DNA from: Trichuris trichiura
Taxonomy: Eukaryota; Nematoda; Enoplea; Trichinellida; Trichuridae
Assembly: GCA_037903355.1 (NCBI GenBank)
Contig: JBAJFE010000014.1
Location: 3,906,001-3,970,000, forward strand
Direction of reading: 5' to 3'
DNA length: 64,000 nt
The notes under the pieces were generated by a model that worked only from the letters and a program-made list of their open reading frames with translations, did no database searches and was not told the DNA's origin. Shown here piece after piece: positions 10,755 to 21,817 of this stretch (its first letter is position 1; each line of letters begins with the position of its first letter). A program made the position numbers and the translations under genes.

Positions 10755-11205
10755 CTTTTGGTGCAACACTTGCCTCAGGTGTCAGTTATCAAAAGTTGGA
10801 CGCCATCAGCACACTTAACTATTACGCCCTCCAATGGTCACCTTGCAAGGCGACCCAAATTGGGCAGACACGCTGCCAGTCGTCCTCATTGGCATGTGCG
10901 TCGCTTTCGAACCAGATATCGGGACCTCAGCTGCCGAGCTAGTTCTTGGAGAAACCATCATACTCCCTGGCCAGTACTTTGGTAGGTTTCCTGATGAACC
11001 CTACAGCGAATTCGCAATGAATCTACGTCGTGCTTTCGCCCGGCTGCGCCCAGTCAAAACTTCTTGGGACCAGCGTGTTGCGGGGCGTCCCATGTTCATC
11101 TGCCCCTCGTTATCATCGGCCACTCACGTCTTTGCCAGGGTAGATTCCCACAGAACTCCGCTCCAACAACCTTACAAGGGCCCGTATCGCGTTCTCGAGA
11201 GATGA
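10755..11205 (+). pseudogene. Gypsy integrase C-terminal part
   Basis: The frame from 10834 encodes GDPNWADTLPVVLIGM, TSAAELVLGETIILPGQYF and, after a variable stretch, CPSLSSATHVFARVDSHR and PYKGPYRVLER: the end of the Ty3/Gypsy integrase core and its C-terminal (GPY/F-like) domain. Just upstream, in another frame, the core-end motif ITPSNG is legible near 10820, followed by a small deletion. It matches the part missing from the Gypsy fragments at 1-3116 and is on the same strand, which fits one Gypsy copy split by the Pao/Copia/PLE insertions. Confidence 0.85.
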
Positions 11206-11434
11206 CCTCAGTCGTATCTTCTCGAACTGGAGGCTGGGGTCGACTCAGTATAGCTCGACAGGCTGAAACCAGCCTTCCTCTTCCCCGGCCAGCCTGAAGC
11301 TACTGGTATGCCTATCTCCGTCGAGATTGGAGAAACCGCCTTAGACGCCAGCCGACCTGAACTTCACCCGGCCGCTTGCCACGTACTCCGGTAAAATTTT
11401 CGACGGCCTTCCCTTTGTCAGTCGCAAATCTAGG

Positions 11435-11647
11435 GAGGACGGGGGGTGTAGCGAGCGGTTCAGTTGCGTAGTGGAAACGCACCGCACAATAAGGTCACCT
11501 GCCTCCCGAGCTACTGTCAGTTGTTGACGCGGTTGTTTAACTCACGCTCTCTGTCAGTTGCTCGTGTGTTGGTGTTGACAATACCGTTCTAGACGTGAAG
11601 TAAAGGATTATTCTCTTGCACGCATCAGGTATAGCATGGCAACTACA
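11435..11647 (+). repeat. Gypsy polypurine tract and 3' LTR
   Basis: The polypurine tract AGGACGGGGGG (11436-11446) is followed by a 201-bp LTR, 11447-11647, with TGTAG...CTACA inverted ends. Its last part resembles bases 1-30 of the window. An AAAGG-rich region near 11600 precedes the LTR end. Confidence 0.8.
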
Positions 11648-12285
11648 AACGTTTTCGCAAATACAATGCCTACTGTTCAGTTAAATCGAAATAAATGAGA
11701 AGCGGTGCGTTTGAAGCTCCTCGGTTACATATTCAACCGAAATTACGCATCGACGCTGACTGATGACAGCAGTAATGTTTGCTCTTAAACTTCGGTCTTT
11801 ATTCTTTATATTATACCGTGCAATGATCCGGTTGCACCCAATCCGCTGAGAGCTCAGAAGGCACATTGCATTTTCGAGCAGTAAAGAAACTAACGTGTAC
11901 GCAGTCCTTTTCACATCGTATTCTGCAGTACTGCTGATTAGGTTAGCTTTAAGTCGAGCAGAGAATCCCTTTTGGGCCATAGCTATTGTCTGGCCGGAGG
12001 GCACAAAGGAGCCGCTAAGCAGGAGTCGAACGCTGAAATAAGAAACAACGCGTTCCTGCTGCTTAATTGAAGGGTACCGCTAGCGAAGAATCAGTTTTGG
12101 GCAAAACGTCCTAAGAGCATTGGTTAAAGGATAACTAGGCGGCGCGGAGAGGCTAAGGGAACCTAGGAAACACAGCAGTTGGCCGTTGTTTGAAGTGTCT
12201 CGCAACGCAGCACCAACGCGAAACGGGGTACCGAATCCTCTTGCATGCATTAAAGTCTCAACTTGGTTGTACAACAGCGAAAGTT

Positions 12286-12423
12286 TGTAGCGACGCTACT
12301 GCGATTCTGTGCGTTGCTTGCTTGCAACAGTCCTTGTTTGTGTCAAACGCCCGCTTCAGCGAAGGCGAGCTTTCTTTTTCGGTTCTCATTGTTTAATAAA
12401 AGTGTGTTACGTCCACTGCTACA
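12286..12423 (+). repeat. Solo Gypsy-type LTR (candidate)
   Basis: 138 bp starting TGTAGCGACG and ending GCTACA, with the same TGTAG/CTACA termini as the Gypsy LTR at 11447-11647, and a polyadenylation hexamer AATAAA near 12394. Flanking bases do not give an obvious duplication. Confidence 0.5.
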
Positions 12424-13684
12424 ATTCAACCGTTTACTGCATGCAGTCTCACTCTCATGCTTCTGCGAACAATCGGGCACCACCGTAACCGGCGGCACGC
12501 AGGTCCTCACTACAGTCGTGTTGCATACAGCACAATGTGATTCCGTAAGGTTACGAACGAGTATAACGGTGTTAATAAACATGTTTACAGCACGGACCTT
12601 TAAATTAACTAATTATTTTTTAGCGTTATAAAAACAGAACTTTAAAATTTTGGCAATAAATATTGTTTTTTCCTACAAAAGCAGCTATTTTAAGCTTACA
12701 GAGGAAAGAAAAATGTAACCTTATGCGCAGTGCAGGAAGGCATTAATACAGTAAGGCAGGGTACTTGCTCTTTTTGAAACAACTCAGCTTAGTCAGTTGT
12801 AATGGTGCAGAGTTTTTTGTGTCACTACGAAGGTGCTTGGCGATTCGCTTAGACAGGAGTATGTATTGAACACTCGCTGAAATAGGTAAATGCACTTATC
12901 TCATCGAATTGTCTGTTTAGAGAGCTCATTTTAAACAGTTAAACTTTCAACGATTCCATATCTCATCGTTGGTTGCGACATTTCTAAACGAACTATTTCT
13001 GGTGCATTAAACTTTTACTAAATGAGTCGTTTTTTTGAGTTATGTGAAAGCAGCGTTACTCTGTAATTACGTGGTTGCGTTTTATTCGCTCAAGGAAACT
13101 TTCCGTGGTGCAGCGGTATTGTTACGCAGACGTTCACAGCGTATGCACTTCCCTACGTCTGTTCTAGAGAACGGTGTATTTGAGTGAATAAGTGTGCATC
13201 ATTTTCGTATGAGTAGCATGCTTAGCATTTGTTATATCTATCTTATTTCTCAATGGAAATTGAGTAAATTACTTTCTGAGAAAACGCTGAGAATCGCGTC
13301 GTTTGTCGTTAGGCCGTTGCTAGATACCGATGTGCCAGTGCTGAAAAAGTCTTCTGTTTGCCCTCCAACAATAAAGTATCCTAATAATAATAAGGTTTGT
13401 TCTGCTCGTAAACATACAATAAGATAAACAACACTGGTTATACGGTTATTAGTCTCATCGTCGTATTACGATTATGCGGACCATCCCGTTCTGCGCTTAC
13501 ATATGACAAAACTTAAAGATATAGTCTACAGTTTGGCATAGGTGTAGGTACGGCCAAACAGGATAGCCGGCATGCTTGCCATTAAAGGCAAAGAAAGACA
13601 GCTATATGCTTAACGAAAAGAAAGCGCATACTTCTCTGACATTAGGCGAATACTGGATGCTTCGGAACGGGGTGATGTTTCATA

Positions 13685-13779
13685 GTTGGTAGGTCTTCTA
13701 CGGCTTCTGTTGTTTCGTTTAATTACGGAGAACGATATAGACACAAATAAACGGAAAAAGCCGTAGAAGACCTACCAAC
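13685..13779. repeat. 22-bp inverted repeat, 51-base loop
   Basis: GTTGGTAGGTCTTCTACGGC at 13685 recurs as its exact reverse complement ending at 13779. The arms are perfect over 22 bp. No protein lies inside. It may be the remnant of a small foldback or MITE-like element. Confidence 0.75.
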
Positions 13780-13913
13780 CAGGCATTACGCGAGAAAAAA
13801 CGAGTTATCGCTGTTGTTTATCCTACTCTATGTATACAAGTAAAACAAACTTGGTTGTTGTCAGGATACTGTTTGCTAGCGAACAAATGAGGAAGAGCTT
13901 TTAGCAGATCGTA

Positions 13914-14310
13914 TGTTGTAGCAACAGAGCTCCTTGAAGCAATACGCGACAGATATATGTCTTTTATTGAAAGAATAATCTGGTTCACTTGGTATAGATG
14001 GTACAGAACAGCAATAGTGGTACGACAGAAACACGACTAATTCGGCGGCTCAAACCATTGCCGCCTCAGCCGTTTATATGGATCGTCGTTGCTCCCTATT
14101 AGGGTGAATGACCGAAGAAGGGCAGTGACCTATGAAAGGACAATAGTCCAGGGAAACAACGACGTAGAGTGACTGTGAGCTCAAGCAGGGTGTCCTTCTA
14201 CAAACTGGGCACGGCTCTGTAGCAGGAGGGGGCCACAGTCACATCGCCCTACGGGGAGTCCTAAGATAAAGCCATGTGGGACCAACGACCTCGTGTTGTT
14301 GTCATCAGCA
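13914..14310 (-). repeat. Solo LTR candidate, minus orientation
   Basis: Read on the minus strand, the segment has a TATA-like CATATAAACGG (about 14080-14070), then an AATAAA signal (about 13970), and ends GCTACAACA at 13914. This is the layout of an LTR (promoter, poly(A) signal, CA end). The start near 14305 (TGATGACAACA) is approximate. Confidence 0.4.
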
Positions 14311-14550
14311 TGGGCCTCTTCCAGCAGCTCGTACAGACATGTTTTTCATTAGAAAATGTTAGTCTTTGTTTCATTCGGTTGTTTTCATTTTTTGATACTA
14401 ACACGTTCTGAATCACGGTCAGTCTAAGCATGGTTTGTCGTGACGGCCTGTTTTTTTAGCAATCCAAAAACTTTTATATCGAATGCTTGTGCGGCTTTTT
14501 ATTGGTCACTTTTGAGTTTGTTAAATTAAACCATGTAAACGTCACACAAA

Positions 14551-14722
14551 CAGATGGACGGGCGCTTATTAGAGATATTTCAGACAAATGATCTCTCGGA
14601 GCCCTTGGGACCGTTTTGTCCTGTCTTTTCGCGCTAAGGACGAGAGAAGGTAATCAGTCCCGGAAGGTGCACTACAAGCTTTTTATCTGATATTTCTGTA
14701 ATAAGCGCTCACCCATTCGAAA
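14551..14722 (-). repeat. Degenerate inverted repeat around decayed hammerhead-like core
   Basis: Two arms of about 33 bp (from 14551 and ending near 14722, sharing GCGCTTATTA.AGA.AT) are imperfect reverse complements. On the minus strand the centre (about 14593-14630) resembles the PLE core with CAGGAC...GTCCC and GGGCTCCG, but CTGAAGA and GAAA are mutated. It follows the same plan as the elements at 18.6 kb and 45.6 kb. Confidence 0.4.
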
Positions 14723-14938
14723 GGCAGACAATGTAAAGCCGTGCGAAGTGCGATTGTGTAACCTGCTGGTTTATTTATCAGTTTCTGAGCGAATTTCAGA
14801 CTTACTCAACATAGGTAAAATGCCTTTATACCATTGTACTGCTTTTTTTAAATCTGCAGGTAAAGCTATGTTTTGATTAGGAAGAGGTCAACCGCGGTTG
14901 AAACTTATGTTACCTGCGTCATTTTGCATAATTGAAGT

Positions 14939-14987
14939 CCGTGAAAACTTTTATTAGGCGAAGTTTCGCTTAATAAATGTTTTCACG
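14939..14987. repeat. Near-palindromic hairpin
   Basis: CGTGAAAACTTTTATTAGGC is followed directly by its imperfect reverse complement, giving a stem of about 23 bp with a few mismatches and almost no loop. It lies about 300 bases upstream of the GGH start. No function can be assigned. Confidence 0.6.
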
Positions 14988-15283
14988 AGCTGAACATTTC
15001 GTACTTCGATTATGCATTTCCACACGCCCGTTAGAAAGAGTTTCATTTTTAGTGCCTGCGTCATTTTATACAATTCTGTTAAGTGGACTCTTGTAAACCT
15101 GAGCAGTTTGCAAGACTGTACTATCAATTTACTTTGTTCGTATTCAGCGAGCATTCTTTGGCAATAATTTAGTTGAAAGATCAAATTGGAGCGATTGGTG
15201 CTGTTGTTTTTGCTTCACGGCAGGTCTCTGTTTAAAGAAATTGCATTTTAATTCTATCTCTTTAAGTAATATATCGCATTGCC

Positions 15284-16312
15284 ATGGAAGATTTTCCTGT
15301 CTTGCATCATGAACCAGTGATCGGAATGCTAGCGGTACATGGTGATTTTCCAAAACTTGGCGAGTATTCTCTTCCTGCCTCCTACGTGCGAAACGTTCAA
15401 TCCGCTGGCGCCAGGGTTGTTCCAATACTTCCTGGGGAGTCTCTGGATTACTATAAGCGATTGTTTTCCCAGTTGAATGGTTTATTTATTCCTGGCGGTC
15501 CAGGAAAACCCACAGGCCACCAGAAAGAGGTTACGAAGACAGCCAGTTACTTTTACAAATGGGCAATTGAAGCTTTCAATTGTGGTCAACCAAAGTATTG
15601 GCCCATTTGGGGCACTTGCTTGGGATTCCAGATTTTAGCAACTATAACATCAAATAGCGATTGTCTTATGAAATGCCATTGTCAGGCTGGAAGCTACAGT
15701 GCAACTTTGAAAGTCGATCCGTCACGCAGCAGGCTTTTGAGCAGTTTGAGCCCTGAAATGCTGACCGTAAGCATCTAATTAGTTGTACTAGTTCCAGTGA
15801 AGTGTGCTGCTGCTTTTGTTGCTTTTTCATTTAGTTTCTTTGCCTCGTTTTATTTCGGACTCTTGTAGTTGATTGAAACGTCACTTTTGTAGGCTATTAC
15901 TTCAGAATGCATCTGTCCGCACGTACATGCCTATTGCCTTTCTCTAGAAACGTTCTACAGAAGCCATTTGAACGATTTCTACGTCCTTCTAGCCTCTAAT
16001 AAGGACAGAGATGGTCTGGAATATGTAGTCGGTCTTGAAGCACGCGATCACCCAATTTTTGCTCTGATGAGTCACCAAGAAAAAGTGTGCCACACGTGGA
16101 ATCCGCGTTACCAATTTGATCGGTCCGAAAACGCAGTTCGTTTATCGCAAGAATTAATGAACTTTTTTGTTCGTGAATGCTGTCGCAATGATAACAAGTT
16201 CGGAGATTGGAGAACGCTTGCAGAAAATTGCATTAGTGGCTATCGTTCGACTTTTATGCATCCTCACGACGGTAGCCTTGACGAATATTATTTCTTCGAG
16301 CAAAGTTCATGA
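15284..16312 (+). CDS. GGH: Gamma-glutamyl hydrolase
   Basis: Two exons, 15284-15766 and 15893-16312, joined in phase 0 by a 126-base GT-AG intron, give a 300-residue protein of the class-I glutamine amidotransferase-like C26 peptidase family. It removes gamma-linked glutamates from folylpolyglutamates, normally in lysosomes or outside the cell. The nucleophile elbow is WGTCLGFQ with Cys112; the catalytic His is in MSHQEK (His222), where the family usually has WHPEK. The substrate-binding ASYVRNVQSAGARVVPI and LFIPGG motifs are clear. No signal peptide is encoded from this ATG, although family members usually have one; a further 5' exon or loss of secretion is possible. A TTTAAG acceptor-like site lies 17 bases before the ATG. 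AATAAA occurs at 16395-16400. The next gene, TIM10, starts 200 bases downstream on the same strand. Confidence 0.93.
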
Positions 16313-16512
16313 CTTCGTTTACAGTCTCGGGTTGCCGATTTGTCGTTGTTTTGAGTGTACTGTAAGGTCGCATTGAAACGTAAAATTTAAGGGTAATAAA
16401 TTTATTACAATGGTCGTTTTTCATTTATGTACTACTGCTATTACGCCTGCATGTCTCGTAAGGTTGTTTCACTGGCTGCCGACGGGACCGATTCATCCTT
16501 CAGACTTGTGTT

Positions 16513-16848
16513 ATGGGAAGCGCAGTTCCGCTTGATCCGAACAACATGCAGTTGGTCGCTGAGCTGGAATTGGAAATGATGACTGACCTATACAGAAGGT
16601 AGCCTTTGCTGCTGCAGTTTATATGTAATCTTTTCTGCCTTAGGATGACAACATCTTGTCAGAAGAAATGCATCCCTGGTCACTACAAGGAGCCAGACCT
16701 GAGCAAAGGAGAGGCAGTCTGCATCGATCGATGTGTGGCAAAATATCTCGATGTTCATGAAAAGTTGGGGAAAAAATTAACGCAAATGTCTTCACAGGAT
16801 GACCAAGTCATGCAAAAACTTCAGCAACAAATGCAGGGTCAATCGTAG
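16513..16848 (+). CDS. TIMM10: Mitochondrial import chaperone Tim10
   Basis: Exons 16513-16598 and 16644-16848 are separated by a 45-base intron and encode 96 residues. The protein has the twin CX3C pattern of small Tim proteins (Cys34/38 and Cys55/59) between two helices, plus the Tim10 signatures [22 protein letters not shown] and [10 protein letters not shown]. With Tim9 it forms the hexamer that carries hydrophobic carrier proteins across the mitochondrial intermembrane space. Length equals the family norm of about 90. A perfect polypyrimidine-CAG acceptor (ATTCATCCTTCAG) ends at 16503, only nine bases before the ATG, which fits spliced-leader trans-splicing or a 5' UTR intron. Confidence 0.95.
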
Positions 16849-18139
16849 CGCATGATGAAATTATTAGTTGCTTTATTGTTTGTTCGTCGTTGTCTTTTTT
16901 GATTATTGTTAATCGCCATAGCTCGTAGCATTCAGAATTGAATGAAAAATCTGGATTTGTTTGCTCCACCGCCTATCATCCTTTATGAATTCTATAGTTG
17001 TCAAGAAGTCGATGCTGCCTGTCACACGTAAGAACTAGATTCTGCTTTTCAAAGTTACTGCACCTTGGTCTGATCAGAAATAACAAAGGTAATGGTAAAA
17101 TTTCAAATTAAAACTATTCTTTAAAATTAGGGGCTCCTGATTTGATGCTTCATAAGTATGTTAATTTCTAATGTCGTTTATCTATTGTCCTAATAATTGC
17201 GTAGCTAGTAACGGAGTACTGTCTATAATAGTGTGCGTGCGCGTATCAGTACACCTCTTGAAGTAGCTTTTTTTTTACAAGAAACGTTTATTGAAATAGC
17301 CTCTTCTAATTGCCCATTGGTGCTGAAGTTCTCTGCTACCTTTAGTTCTTTATCTCCAGTTTACGATCAAAGAACTCTCCCGTGATGGTTCGGCCAGGCG
17401 GCAACATGCTATGATGGGCTGCTCCATAAAGGCACCTCCAAGACGACAGAAAAACGTTCTCTTAAGATATCTGTCATATGAAGGAGGAACCAAGGACAAT
17501 GTACCAGCAAATATAGCTAAGGTGTGGAAGAAATGGAGAACTTTAACAGTTATATGTAACAGAAAACTGCCATGGAAACTGTAATCAAAATTCTAACGAA
17601 GTGCTGTCCATGCAGCGGATCTCTATAGCCCGAAATGCTGACTAAACACCAAGTAACGTAAAAATCGATAAAGCATCATGGAAACAATACTGCTCAAGGA
17701 ACTCTCAGAACAAGTAAGACAAAGCATATTTCAAACGGGCTCTGCCTTGGTGGTCCAGAACAAATGAAAGGCGGCCAGGGGAAGTAAAGGGGCATAGAGG
17801 GCATCTAAGATTTAAGGATTACCTTGATGAGTCATTACCTCAGGATAGAAGAAGCGATACATTTTCGACAGTTCCAGCAGGAGAAAAACGGCGGAATAAA
17901 GGAGCGGAGGCCCTAGAAGGACGCGACTTGCGAAAGAGAGGCCTGGTCTTCAAAAGGTTGGAAAACTGATTTAAATTATGTAGCATCCATTGCAAGCGAA
18001 GTCAGAAAAAACGCCTAGGATAGTTTGGACATGGCATCACAAGAGAAAACGATTGCCGGTGAAACAGCTGCTCAGAATACAAATAGTAGACAGGCGTCCT
18101 ATGCAAAAATCAAGATTAAGGTAAACAAAGAAATGCATT
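16849..18139. other. Gene-free interval
   Basis: No coding potential recognised. The part from about 17370 to 18120 has a different base composition (A/G-rich, GGAAGTAAAGGGG-like) and could be a decayed transposon, but no protein or terminal repeat is legible. Confidence 0.5.
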
Positions 18140-18306
18140 GAAAACAAAGTTTCTTTTAACGAGTGTGTGTGTTAACATAATAGTACGGACAAACTACCCG
18201 TTCAATGTACTATTATGTTAGTACACACACCTGTTAGAAGAAATTTTGTTTTTAATGAAATTCGCTGTACGTTGAACGTGTAGTTTGTCCGTACTATTAT
18301 GTTAAC
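18140..18306. repeat. Nested inverted repeats, possible MITE
   Basis: The outer pair starts GTTAACATAATAGTACGG at 18172 and ends with its reverse complement at 18306; the arms match over about 35 bp with one mismatch. A second inverted copy of 18142-18188 lies at 18207-18253. Both outer ends carry TTAA, the target site of piggyBac-type elements, but the ends do not begin with CCC and no transposase is present. Confidence 0.6.
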
Positions 18307-18575
18307 AAAGGAATGCGATGCTGAAAACAACCACGTTTAGTTAAGACATCGCATTATATAGACAAAATGGAAAGGCATCATTGAGAGGGAACTCCGCAGG
18401 GATTAACATGAAGAAAAAATATCCAAAGGTTTACCGAAAGTGTGACTTGTAATTTAATCTTCTTAAGTCTAGAAACAGTTATGTTCCATTAGGCATTTAG
18501 ATTTTCAAATAACATTTGTCCGTGCATCATTTAAAGAAACTCCAAGACTACATTCAAAAGATGTATTATGATATA

Positions 18576-18841
18576 AAAGTCATTCTTCTTGTCGAGTTTC
18601 TTTTACGGAAAGTTCGTCCCGTTGATAATATTATAATTTTCACGGTGTTAAACACCGTGAAAATTTCATTACTTCATTGCCTTATTTTAACACCGCTGAA
18701 GACGGGTCTCGTTTGACCCGAAAGCTCCGGAATAATAAAAATAAAAATATTATCAACGGGACGAACTTTCCGTAAAAGAAACTCGACATGAAACTATACG
18801 GTCCCGTAACAAGAAGCTACATTTACAAAGTCATTCTTCTT
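18576..18841 (+). mobile_element. 236-bp palindromic PLE derivative with 15-bp target duplication
   Basis: The direct repeat AAAGTCATTCTTCTT occurs at 18576-18590 and 18827-18841 and encloses a 236-bp insertion. Inside are two exact 43-bp inverted arms (18590-18632 and 18746-18788), a smaller palindrome (TTTCACGGTGTTAAACACCG near 18641-18660) and a hammerhead-like core (18696-18723). The right end beyond 18788 resembles the terminal repeat of the full PLE at 47.5-50 kb (TACGG.CCCGTA.CAAGAAGC.AC). There is no coding sequence. It is best read as a miniature, non-autonomous PLE relative. Confidence 0.75.
18696..18723 (+). ncRNA. Hammerhead-ribozyme-like core
   Basis: CTGAAGA, then a GGGTC...GACCC stem II, then GAAAGCTCCGG: all core elements of a hammerhead except that stem III would be very short or formed between two copies. 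It lies between the inverted arms of the 236-bp insertion. Confidence 0.65.
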
Positions 18842-20638
18842 TAAGCTTTTTTTTCAAATATGATTCCCTTGACATACCCTCCTTGCAGAAAGGTTCTACT
18901 CGCATCGGACTGCATGATCCACCGCTACCTCAACCAATGGCTCAGCAGATGACATCCATTATTACCTTAAGCTTACGCTGGGTACAGTTACCCAGCGAAG
19001 TGATTGTTTGCTGAGCTAACTGAAATCTCAGCATCTCAGTCAATCCTGTGGAGCCTTCAATAAATTGAAGGTAACGGGTGGACATAAACAAGAGTTGACT
19101 AATTTTCGAAGACTTTAAGCAGTTCACTTGTTTTGTTGGGCGATACAACTCGTGCCGGCATTAGCTTACCATGGTTTTAGCATATCTGCTTTTGTTGCTG
19201 TGCCAGTGATGGCGGTACCAACATCCCAGTGAGCACGGGAAGAAATCTGTCTATAGGAGAGCGACGTAGGGTCTTGGGCTCGACAGCGACGTGAGAGCAC
19301 GACCTCTGGATCAGCGTGAGAACCTGAGAACCTGACAACGACGGCCTAGCACAAAGTCGGCTAGGATCAGGATTAGCGCCGGTCCCGCATCCTGCTTTCC
19401 AGTGAGCGGATTAGGTGATAGCTAAAGAGCCTGCGGTCCGTGAAAACGCACAGGAAAGGAGGTCGTGGAAAGCTATATATACGTGTCGGGTCTGAGCCCA
19501 GAGCGTTCAGGCTATCAATATCAGCTGTGCGTTTGATTTATCGCTTTTACTCCGCAATAAACCGTTGTTATATGTGAGTCTTCATGGCCCGCCAAACCAC
19601 ATTTGCTGACATGAACGCTTGTAGATAGACATGTTATCGAGGGAGCTCTGAATCTTCATTTCCTTAATGACTTGAAAAAACACGCGTGTGCGCACGATCA
19701 CCCGAGACATTGCATTACGTTTTGTTTCTTTTCTCAGGTTGAGTCAACCGAAGTCAATCGCATATGTTCTGTATATAGCCGGGATGTTCTCATCTTGCGC
19801 AAAGTAGAACGATTGTTAACGAAATTCTGAAAAGGCGATTTCATCACTTTTGACGTCAGATGGCCTGGATTTCCGCCAGATTTCCACTTGGACGGCTTGC
19901 AGGGAAGCTAGAGAAGAGCCGCAGGCAAACAAACGCGCACCACTCCGCAGTGACTTCATCCAGCTGCCATATGAGTACAGCTCGTTTTCTGAGATAGTTT
20001 TCTAGCGCTAACGTGCCAAGCTGAAATGTGCTCCACGATTTGATGGATCAGAATAAGGATAGGAAAGTGGACTGTACCACGAAACTCCTCACGGAAGGTC
20101 GAACATTTGCATTGCTGAACCATCCTAACGCCAGTGATGAATCGTAGGTTCTCTACTACACTTCCGTGGAAACTAACCACTGGCTTCTTTCTGGCTCTGC
20201 AGCATCAGCTTGAGTTAAACCTGATGGATACCAAAAAATGCTTTCGCTTTGCGCTTGATGGAATGTATGTGGCCTTCAACGTTGGGAGGCCCTTCCAGAA
20301 TGGACAACGGTAACGGCTGACTAGCTAGTAAGACTCAAAGCCAAGTTCAACCCCTGCTGAATAACGTGCGACAGCACATGCCCTCTAGCATACTCGCTGG
20401 CTTCTGAATAGAAGAGATAATCTGCCATTTACTATACTTTCCCAGGCTTTTCTCCGTCTGATTACCATCTCTTTCGTTCTCTCAAAATACACGCCAGCAG
20501 GGAAAAGTTTAAGAACAACGATCAAATGGAAAGCATGCTATCAGCTTTTCATTAGTCCAAACCCAACTCCTGTTCTAGGGATGCTGGCATGGATCCATCC
20601 AATAGTTGAATAAAGGTTACTGACAATAATTCCAAATA
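18842..20638. other. Gene-free interval with solo-LTR candidate
   Basis: No gene seen. The segment 19188-19606 has an LTR-like layout and is listed separately. The remainder shows no recognisable coding or structure. Confidence 0.5.
19188..19606 (+). repeat. Solo LTR candidate
   Basis: GC-rich relative to its surroundings, with a strong TATA box (CTATATATACG at about 19475) followed 70-80 bases later by GCAATAAACC (about 19553), then a CA end near 19606; the beginning TGTTGCTG near 19188 is approximate. This is the promoter plus poly(A) order of an LTR. Family not determined. Confidence 0.45.
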
Positions 20639-21817
20639 CAGTCGGCCCTCGTTATCCGCGGGGTTCTATACAACGCGGTTCGTGCGGCGTGAAATAGTGA
20701 CGTCATCTTTTACACGGCAGTACACGAGATGAAGCCTAAAATAGTCAGTGGTTGCTGGAAGCGTTTGTGGGGAAACACAGTCACTGGATGGGAGCACTTA
20801 GGTGCCATCGCTGAGGAGGTCATGGACTTAGTGAATATTTCCAGAGTTGCGAATTGAGGGTTTCTCCGACACGATAGAAGACGGTATCAGGGAGTACATA
20901 GAAGATTGTGGAGAACCGTTCACCAACGAGGAACTCGAGGAACTGATGCAATCACCTAAGGGCAGCGATGACGGCGATGACGTTATAGAAGATAGAGAAG
21001 CTCAGACCCCCTCAGATTGGGCACTGCAAAAGCTTGCCAGTATTTTCCGGCAAGCGCAGGTCCTAAAGGATATAATTGCTGACTACGATCCATCCGTGAA
21101 ACGTGGCTCCATGGTTACACAAGGAATAACGGTTTCGTTGAAGCTGCTGCAAAATTTATTCGATAATGCGAAGAAAGGGAGAAACAGCTCCCTATAACAA
21201 TGTTTTTAAGTAAAGCTCCGGCAGCTGCGGAGCCTAACATTTCAAAACGAGAAGTTTCGCTACCAGCTAGTTCAGAAAACCGTAGGACTGGCTGGTGTCC
21301 AGAGGATCTGCGCCCACCTACAGAAAGTGGGTAAATTGATTCGTGATGCCCCAAACGTTTCTGCAGTACATGTTTTGCTTTATTTGGATGTGTTCTGTGT
21401 GATGCTCACTATTTCTGCTTACGTGCGCTTCTGTGTTTTATATTTCCACTGCTCTGTACCCATTCCGCGCACCCGTACATCGATTAGCTCATTAAAGCAA
21501 AGCGATTCCCACTAGTTTAGAAGAAGCGAATCTTACCTTCATCCCTTCTTGTATCTAACGGCCTGGACTCTGATGGCTAACCTCATTGGACAAGCGCAGT
21601 CTCATTGACATCTTTATCTCGTGGCTAGATTCTGTAGTACCAAACTCCGAAGGATCGCTAGGCATTATAACCGTTCCGCAAGGAATTCAAGGAGGCAGGA
21701 CGAAATACGCGGCTAGAATATAAACCGTTTAGCCTTTTTCATAGGGTAGCCTATATAACGCGGTGAAACGCTCAAAATTTTGGACGAGTTAGCCGCAGAT
21801 AACGAGGGCCGACTGTA
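20637..21817 (+). mobile_element. Tigger/pogo element, internally deleted (1,177 bp)
   Basis: Terminal inverted repeats CAGTCGGCCCTCGTTATC (from 20639) and its reverse complement (ending 21815) are flanked by TA at both sides, as expected for Tc1/mariner-pogo elements. The internal sequence encodes only the C-terminal end of a Tigger transposase (20729-21197), so the catalytic domain is deleted and the copy is non-autonomous. Confidence 0.88.
20729..21197 (+). pseudogene. Tigger transposase C-terminal fragment
   Basis: From 20729 the frame reads VSGCWKRLWGNTVTGWEH and EEVMDLVNIS, then after a frameshift near 20855 EGFSDTIEDGIREYIEDCG and FTNEELEELM. These are the acidic C-terminal blocks that follow the DDE domain in Tigger/Jerky transposases. 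Neither the DNA-binding nor the DDE domain is present. Confidence 0.8.

Larger units (their letters stand above)
11648..15266. other. Gene-free, repeat-bearing interval
   Basis: No open frame here has recognisable protein similarity. The interval contains a solo-LTR candidate (12286-12423), a second LTR-like segment on the minus strand (13914-14310), a 22-bp inverted repeat (13685-13779), a decayed PLE-like inverted structure (14551-14722) and a hairpin (14939-14987). The rest looks like ordinary intergenic DNA. Confidence 0.6.

Noticed and set aside
12190..12631. Open frames across the solo-LTR candidate
   Set aside because: They overlap LTR-like sequence and show no protein features.
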